NCBI GenBank assembly: GCA_024500155.1
Contig: CM044856.1
Span: forward strand, 53,258,303 to 53,322,302
Direction: 5' to 3'
Source: Chenopodium formosanum
Lineage: Eukaryota > Streptophyta > Magnoliopsida > Caryophyllales > Amaranthaceae
Length of the DNA: 64,000 nt
The translations under genes were made by a program, and so were the position numbers. Each line of letters opens with the position of its first letter. Within the stretch, counting starts at the first letter, position 1. Under the pieces are notes generated by a model that worked only from the letters and a program-made list of their open reading frames with translations, searched no databases and had not been told where the DNA came from. This document shows positions 58,230-64,000 of the stretch, one piece after another.

Positions 58230-58924
58230 GAATCTTAATTTTTTTTCGAAGCTTAATATATTAATCGTTTTTTTTTTTTTTTTTTTTTTTTTTTGCTTTA
58301 ATTGGTGCAGGTATCTTGAGTTAGATCTTAAATGGAAGAATCAAGATGCAAGAATATTGAGTTTTTTTTTTTTATTAATGTTGTAATTGAACTATTGTAT
58401 TGATCTATATTGTAAAATTTTTTTTGATTATATATTGTAAATTTTTTATTATATTGATTGATATTCGACCTATATTTTGATGTTCTAAATAATTTTAGTC
58501 GATTTTAATTTTTTGATGTTTGATGTTCAATTTTTTGATATTTGATGTTCTAAAAAAAAAATTATAATTTTTTGGCACTTTTGGCACCGGTTAACCGGTG
58601 CCAAAAACAATCCCATAATTTTTTAAACCCATTTTTGGCACCGGTTAACCGGTGCTAATTTCAAACCACTTTTTAAACCACTTTTTGGTACCCCCCACAT
58701 TGGCACCGGTTCAAACCGGTGCCTTAGGCCGAGTTTGAACCGGTGCCAAATTCATTTTTTCACGTAGTGTTTATAGCTTACAGGAAACTGAGTAAATTTT
58801 AAAACACACATTACGAAGAATCGGTTTAGGGTAAGGGGTTTGACTTTCGTTGACTTTCTCTCTTCTCTCTCTTCTCCATGGTTCTTTATCTTTGATTGGT
58901 TTTCTTCATCAATTTTGGATTTCA

Positions 58925-60048
58925 ATGGCTAAGAAGAAGAAGCAGAGTACTTCTACACCTCAAGTAGCGCAACAAAAGACTGCTCATGAAGCCTTTGACA
59001 CGATTTTGCAGAATTTGAGAAACTCAGGTACATCGTTTGTTCCTAGTCCGATTCAAGAGGTGGATGAATTGGTTACTCCGGCGCCGGCATTAGTACATCC
59101 ATCATGTAGAGCTATTCCCAGAAGCGATGCTGAGACCATTGCTCTGTTTGCTGAAGCTACTGCTAGGCCAGATTCGAGACATTCCAATGGAACAGTACCT
59201 AGGGTTTCTAGGTTTATTGTTCCATTGGTTGCTGGTGGATCTGAGCAACGATCTGAGCCAATAATTCCTCCTTGCCATTCCTCACCTTCTTTGGAGCAGA
59301 ACACGCACAAGCACAGTAAGGATCGGGCTGCTCCCTCACCCTCTCTGGAGCTGAATTCGCGCAAGCACAGTGAGAATCGGGCTGCTCCTTTCACTGGGAA
59401 TTTGGCTGCCAAAGGAGCTTCTTTGTCTTTTGTTGCTCCGAAAGTCTAAGAAGAGAAGCAAATTGCTGAACTACAGGAAGCCGAGCTTGAAGCAGGTCTA
59501 ATGCTTTAGTTTTCTATGTGGTTGGCTTTTACCCTACTATTGCTGCTGTTCTTCGATTTTTTGCTCAACAATGGAGTGATATGCAAAAACCAGATGTTTA
59601 TTGGCATGATGATGGGTACTTTATCGTTAATCTTTGTTCTAGTGTTGATAAAGATACCATACTTTGTTCTGGTCCTCATATGTTCCTTGGAAAACCAGCA
59701 ATAGTGAAGCCTTGGTGTCCTAAATTTGACTTTAATGCTGAAATTCTTAGAACTGTTCCTCTCTGGGTTATGTTTACTAATCTCCCAATTAATTTTTGGG
59801 GATCTGACACTCTTAGCCGCATTGGTAGTTTGCTTGGAGTGCCAATTTGTGCTGATGAGTGTACTACTAGACAACTTAGAGTGTCTTTTGCTAGGGTCCT
59901 GATTGAAATTGATGTTACAAAGCCTATGCCTAACTCTGTCTTGGTTGAGAGTCCTTCAAATGAACTATTGGAGCTCAAGGTAGTGTATGAGTGGGACCCA
60001 CCTTTTTGTTCTAAGTGCAACAAGGTTGGTCATGATTGCTCTATTTAG
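58925..60048 (+). pseudogene. LINE ORF1 (DUF4283-like, nucleic-acid binding)
   Basis: ATG 58925 (MAKKKKQSTS) opens a Ser/Pro-rich N-terminus with duplicated segments containing SLEQNTHKHSKDRAAPSP and SLELNSRKHSENRAAPF, stopping at TAA 59447. In a different frame, 59518-60048 carries the DUF4283-like region (FYPTIAAVLRFFAQQW; TLSRIGSLLGVP) and a zinc knuckle, CSKCNKVGHDC, ending at TAG 60046. Plant LINE ORF1 proteins bind the element RNA; this copy is broken. Confidence 0.85.
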
Positions 60049-60398
60049 CCTGCTATTGCTAAGCCTAAGCAGGTTCCTAAGCAGCCAGCTCCTGTTGCTC
60101 CTAAGCAAAAGCAGGCCTGGGTTCCTAAGCCTAGCCAAGCTCCTGCTCCTGCTCCTGCTGTTGATGTTGGTGCTTCTGTTCATGGACAATCTGTCATTAC
60201 TCCACAGGTTCATGCTTCTCAAAATTCAGATGAGGGGTGGAGAATAGTTGGAAGGAAGACAAAAAGCCAACAAACTAGAGTTGTTCAGCCTGCCTCTACT
60301 TCTAATGCTTTTGTTGCTTTATTTGCAAATGAAATGGATGCTGCAGGTGGCTTCATTATAAATCCAAGCGGGGGTGAGGTTAATCCCCCTTTGGTGTC

Positions 60399-63300
60399 AT
60401 GATTTACTTTATTTGGAATGTCAGGGGCCTGAATGACCCTGGCAAAGTTGCCTCCGTAAAGAGGTTGCTTCATTCTCATTCAGTTGACGTTGTTGGTTTG
60501 CTTAAAACAAAAATCAAATTGAAAAATGTTCTCACTTATCAGAGGAAGTTTGGCTCTTCTTGGCTTTGGTTGTGTAAATCATTCTCCCAAAGGGAGGATC
60601 TGGCTTGGTTGGAATGCAGATAGAGTAACTGTTAATGTCTTGAAGATTCATTCATTGTAGTGTCTCTTCTAAGGACCTCTCTACTCAAATTCATCTCACT
60701 GTTGTCTATGGTCTTCACTCCATTCATGATAGGCTTCTTTTGTGGGAAGGAATTAGAAGCATCTCTATTCAGCATTCTCCTTGGCTTTGTGCTGGTCATT
60801 ATAACTCTGTTCTTCATACTTCAGATAAGCTTCATGGTAATGATGTTACTGATTATGAGACTAGAGATTTCCAGAGTCTGGTTGATGATTTGGACCTCAC
60901 TAAGATCAAAAGCAAAGGAGCCTTCTACTCTTGGTAAAAAAAGGCTAACACTGGCCCTAGAACTCTCTCTCGGATTGATAGAGTCTTTGGTAACCAAGCT
61001 TGGCTAGCCTCTCATGGGCATGTTGAGACTGTCTATCATCCCCCTTCTTTATCTGATCATAGTCCAGTTCTGTTGGATGTTTGCTCTGCCCCTACTAGGA
61101 AAGGTAGACCTTTCAGGTTTCTAAACTGTATTGCTGATCACCCTGATTTCCTTGATATTGTTTCTCAGGCTTGGAGTTCTGGTAGTTATGTTTGGCAGAA
61201 ACTTAATTCTATGAAGTCTAGTATCAAGTCTCTTAATAGGAAGCAGTTTGGCAACATTGAGGAAAAGATTGATCAAGCTAATGTTGAGCTTTCTTGAATT
61301 CAGAACTTAATGGCTCAGAATCCTGATGATTTGGATTTATATGCTAAAGAATCTGATGCTATTAAGGTTGTTAAACACTGGAATGATATTTAGGAAAGCA
61401 TCTTCAAACAAAAATCTAGGATCAATTGGATTAAGCTTGGAGATGGCAATTCTCATTATTTCTTCTCTGTGATGAAGAATAGACAAGCAAGGAATAGAAT
61501 TGATTCCATCTTTGACTCTAATCAGGTGTTGCTCAAGGATCCGGATAATATTTCTCATGAAATTATCTCATTCCATAAGTCTCTTTTAGGGACTCAGGCT
61601 CCTTGGCTCCCTGCTGTTGACCTTGTCACTATGTGGAGGGGTAAGCAGCTTAGCTCTGCTGCTCAGAGCTATCTCATTAGGCCTATTTCTCATGCTGAAA
61701 TTGATGCTGCCCTTAAGGGAATTGATAACATTAAAGCTCCTGGTATTGATGGCTTTAACTCCTTTTTCTTTAAGAGAGCTTGGCATATTGTGAAAGATTA
61801 TATCTATGCTAGTGTTATTGATTTCTTCACAAAAGGGACCTTGCCTAAGCAATGGAATTGCACAACTATCACTCTTGTTCCTAAAACCCCTAATGCTTCT
61901 CATGTTAAGGATTTTAGACCTATAGCTTGTTGTACTGTGGTTTATAAGCTCATTTCTAAGGTCATAATTGCTAGACTTGCTGCTATCATTGGTGAGGTGA
62001 TCGATGATGCTCAGGCAGGGTTCATTCCAGGCAAGCACATTGGTGACAATATCCTTCTTACAACTGAATTGATCAAAGGCTATGATCACAGATTTATCTC
62101 TTCTAGATGCATGGTTAAGGTGGATTTGAAGAAAGCCTATGATTAAGTTGAGTGGGGATTCTTGATCACTGTTATGCAGGAGCTTGGTTTCCCTCAGAGA
62201 TTTGTTAGCTGGATCTGGACTTGTCTTACTTCTTTCTCTTATTCTATTCTTATTAATGGTTTTCCGGCCCCTACCTTTGAAGCTAAGAAAGGCTTAAGAC
62301 AAGGTGACCCTATGTCTCCCTTTCTTTTTGCTATTGGTATGGAATACCTCTCTAGATGCCTTGATGAGCTTAGGTTAACTCCTGATTTTAACTTCCATCC
62401 TAGATGTGAAAAGTTAAACCTAACTCACATGATGTTTGCTGATGATCTATTGATGTTTTCTAGAGCTGATAGTGTTTCTGTTAAGCTCCTCTTCCAAGCC
62501 TTCTTGAAATTCTCGGGTGTCTCTGGGCTTTCTGCTAATCTTGATAAAAGTGAAGTCTATTTTGGAGGAGTTTCTGTTGATGTTCAGATAGAGCTGAGGG
62601 AGCTTCTTGGTGTTTCTCAAGGTACTATCCCTTTTAGGTATCTTGGGGTCCCTCTTTCCTCCAAGAAGCTTACTATTACTTAGTGTAGGCCTTTGGTGGA
62701 GAAGGTGACTGCTAGAATCCAAGGGTGGATGGCTAAACACTTATCTTATGCTGGGAGGCTTCAGTTGGTGAGGAGTGTGTTGTTTGGTATTCAGACATAT
62801 TGGGCTCAAATTTTCATCTTGCCAAAGAAAATTTTGAAAGAGGTTGAGGCTAGATTCAGATGCTTTCTTTGGACTGGTTCCTCTGCCCCTGCTAAAAAAT
62901 CTTAGGTTGCTTGGAATAATATTTGTCTCCCTAAAGTTTGTGGTGGCTGGAACTTGCTTTCTCTTCCTGAATGGAATAAAGCAGCTATCACTAAGTTACT
63001 TTGGGATATTGCTCACAAGGCTGATAATCTTTTGGTTAAGTGGGTCCATATATATTACTTCAAGCATAAAGATTGTTGGACCACCCCTACCCCTGCTAAA
63101 TGCTCTTAGTTTTTGAAGAAGATTCTGAGCTGTAGAGATGTTGTGAATGATCAAGGGGGATGGGATGGTTTCATACAGGGAAACAAAGTGAAAATCAAGA
63201 AGCTTTATGCTGCTATTAGACCTCAAGTCCCTAAGGTTCCTTGGAAGGGAGTCATTTGTCATAACTTAGCAACTCCTAAAAGTGTTTTTATCTTGTGGCT

Positions 63301-63709
63301 AGCTTTGTGGAATAGGCTTGTCACTAAGGATAGGTTGCTTCAATGGAACATTTCTTGTGATCCAAGGTGTTTCTTGTGTTTGAATAGCAATGAAAGTGTT
63401 CAACATCTATTCTTTGATTGTGAATACTCTAGACAGGTTTGGAACAAGGTGTTGGGTATCTTACATGTTTCCAAGCCTGTTCAGCAGTTTAGTGATGAGA
63501 TTGATTAGATGAAGAAAATTTGCAGAAGTTCTAGATTGAAAAACAAAGTGATCCATGTAGCCTTCACTAAAACAATTTATGTTATTTGGATTCAGAGGAA
63601 TGCAGTCTTGTTTACTGGGTGTTGCAAATATGTTGATGCTCTAGTTAGGGATATTGTCTTTCATTTAGTCTGTAGAATCCTAGCGGGAAGCAAATATTTG
63701 ATTGTTTAA
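60399..63709 (+). pseudogene. LINE ORF2 (endonuclease - RT - zf-RVT)
   Basis: ATG 60399 (MIYFIWNVRGLNDPGK) starts an AP-like endonuclease; a frameshift near 60575 moves it to the frame of GRIWLGWN. RT: APGIDGFNSFFFKRAW (61737), GFIPGKHIGDN, KVDLKKAYD then TAA (62144), GLRQGDPMSPFLFAI (62292) and the catalytic FADDLLMF (62439). TAG at 62681, 62901, 63105 and 63506 mostly replace Gln or Trp. The zf-RVT region has SVFILWLALWNRL and CFLCLNSNESVQHLFFDC (63270-63430). Order and spacing are normal for plant L1; the protein is dead. Confidence 0.9.
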
Positions 63710-63819
63710 GAGTTGCTTCTGCTTCTCTAGTTTCTGATGTTGATGTTGGTTCTTGATGTTTTCTGATTCCTAACTTCTGAGTGATGGTTTATGGTTTTGG
63801 GTTTTGTTTTTGCTGATTT

Positions 63820-64000
63820 TGCTTTTGTTGTTCTGGTTTTTTGGGTGCTCTGTTGTTGCTGCTGGTTTGCTCTTTGATGCTGACTGCTGCTACTCTGCTA
63901 CTGCTACTGCCCTGGTGCTTTGCTGCTCTGCTGCTGCTGCTGCTGTCCTGCTGCTCTGTTGTTCTGCTGTTCTGCTGCTGGCTGCTGCTGCTGCCCTGTT
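63820..64000 (+). repeat. CTG/TGC-rich 3' region of the LINE
   Basis: Imperfect CTG trinucleotide tract with TCTGCTGC and CTGTTGTTC variants, starting about 110 bp after the ORF2 stop and running off the window. Confidence 0.75.

Larger units (their letters stand above)
54695..58769. mobile_element. Non-autonomous CACTA element with GGCACCGGTT hairpins (4,075 bp with nested LTR)
   Basis: Termini CACTAGTAGAAAAATACA and TTTTTTCACGTAGTG, with 3 bp target duplication TTT (54692-54694 and 58770-58772). Subterminal inverted pairs GGCACCGGTT/AACCGGTGCC recur at 54734-54880 and 58575-58750, about a dozen half-sites, as expected for transposase-binding arrays. The interior has an ACCACC-type short repeat (55085-55190) and T-rich GATTTCTGGGTTTTT repeats (55200-55810); no transposase. 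Without the nested solo LTR it is about 1.66 kb. Confidence 0.92.
26661..58820 (-). mobile_element. E2: Tat/Ogre-like Ty3/gypsy element with antisense genes, heavily nested
   Basis: Reading leftwards from the right: gag C-terminus (58820-58773, then 54694-54137), PR, RT, RNase H, archaeal-type RNase H, integrase (to 49117), two hairpins, convergent + strand genes, 3' non-coding and 3' LTR (28090-26661). Insertions: CACTA (54695-58769), E4 (30557-45636), LINE (from about 58821). The 5' LTR and most of gag are beyond the window. That the left LTR and the pol belong to one element is inferred from matching orientation and from the GTTGCGCGCG module found in the LTR and at four internal sites. 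Likely left target duplication: ATTGC, 26656-26660. Confidence 0.7.
58821..64000 (+). mobile_element. Plant L1-type LINE, 3' end off window
   Basis: It starts where E2 gag homology stops. A CT-rich leader, ORF1 (DUF4283/zinc-knuckle type), ORF2 (endonuclease, RT, zf-RVT) and a TGC-rich 3' region follow; the poly(A) end and right target duplication are beyond the window. ORF2 stays in one frame from about 60580 to 63709 but has one frameshift and several stops. Confidence 0.88.

Noticed and set aside
59053..59412. Minus-strand frames opposite LINE ORF1 and ORF2 (also 59506-60222, 61586-62089)
   Set aside because: Antisense shadows; the plus strand carries the LINE motifs.
63820..64000. Possible poly-Gln or poly-Leu coding tract
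   Set aside because: Lies after the LINE ORF2 stop in its 3' region; no frame continues from ORF2.

Overview
This is transposon-packed nuclear DNA from a flowering plant, probably a eudicot. The evidence is the content: plant Ty3/gypsy Tat/Ogre-type retrotransposons, a plant L1-type LINE with a DUF4283-like ORF1, non-autonomous CACTA elements, long-LTR solo LTRs and an old endogenous pararetrovirus (Caulimoviridae). I see no host gene, rRNA, tRNA or CRISPR array. The species cannot be named from the sequence.

Layout, left to right. (1) 1-9555: a minus-strand, gag-only LTR element (E1, TR-GAG type). Its 5' LTR is at 7462-9555, its gag is broken by a solo LTR of the same family (3795-5721, TSD GTTGT), and its 3' LTR lies off the left edge. 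(2) 9556-14010: pararetrovirus-like sequence as two inverted arms around a tandem pair of ~0.9 kb promoter-bearing units, with a CACTA element (11584-13300, TSD AAC) inserted. (3) 14016-22564: a full-span TR-GAG element (E3, + strand, TSD CAAGC), a sister of E1, whose gag carries three zinc-knuckle modules and which has no pol. It sits inside the pararetrovirus. (4) 22570-25517: decayed pararetrovirus protease, RT and RNase H on the minus strand. (5) 25518-26660: a truncated long LTR. (6) 26661 to about 58820: a large minus-strand Tat/Ogre-like element (E2). Its 3' LTR is at the left and its gag-PR-RT-RH-aRNH-IN at 49.1-54.7 kb, with antisense (+ strand) spliced genes between pol and the 3' LTR.

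E2 is broken by later insertions. A 15,080 bp Tat element (E4, 30557-45636, + strand, TSD TATAC) has matching LTRs, a 1,916-codon gag-pol frame with nine stop codons, and its own convergent antisense gene with a Transposase_28-like domain. That antisense gene is itself split by a 3,982 bp solo LTR (38215-42196, TSD GCCCA). A CACTA element (54695-58769, TSD TTT) broke the E2 gag and was then hit by a 2,409 bp solo LTR (55821-58229, TSD GAATC). A LINE (about 58821 to the end) forms the right edge.

The most unusual signals are these. CpG-rich palindromic modules, private to each element family, recur in the LTR just upstream of the TATA box and again in internal non-coding DNA of the same element. 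Two different Tat elements each carry convergent antisense genes with introns; one has its own TATA box and a cluster of ACGT-core boxes. A 60 bp block is shared, always in antisense orientation, between the gag-only elements and, in shorter form, the antisense-gene 3' region of E2. Two matched hairpins sit between the convergent E2 genes. Premature stops are strongly biased to TAG. Terminal-duplication claims were read base by base from the sequence; domain names rest on recognised motifs, not on searches.
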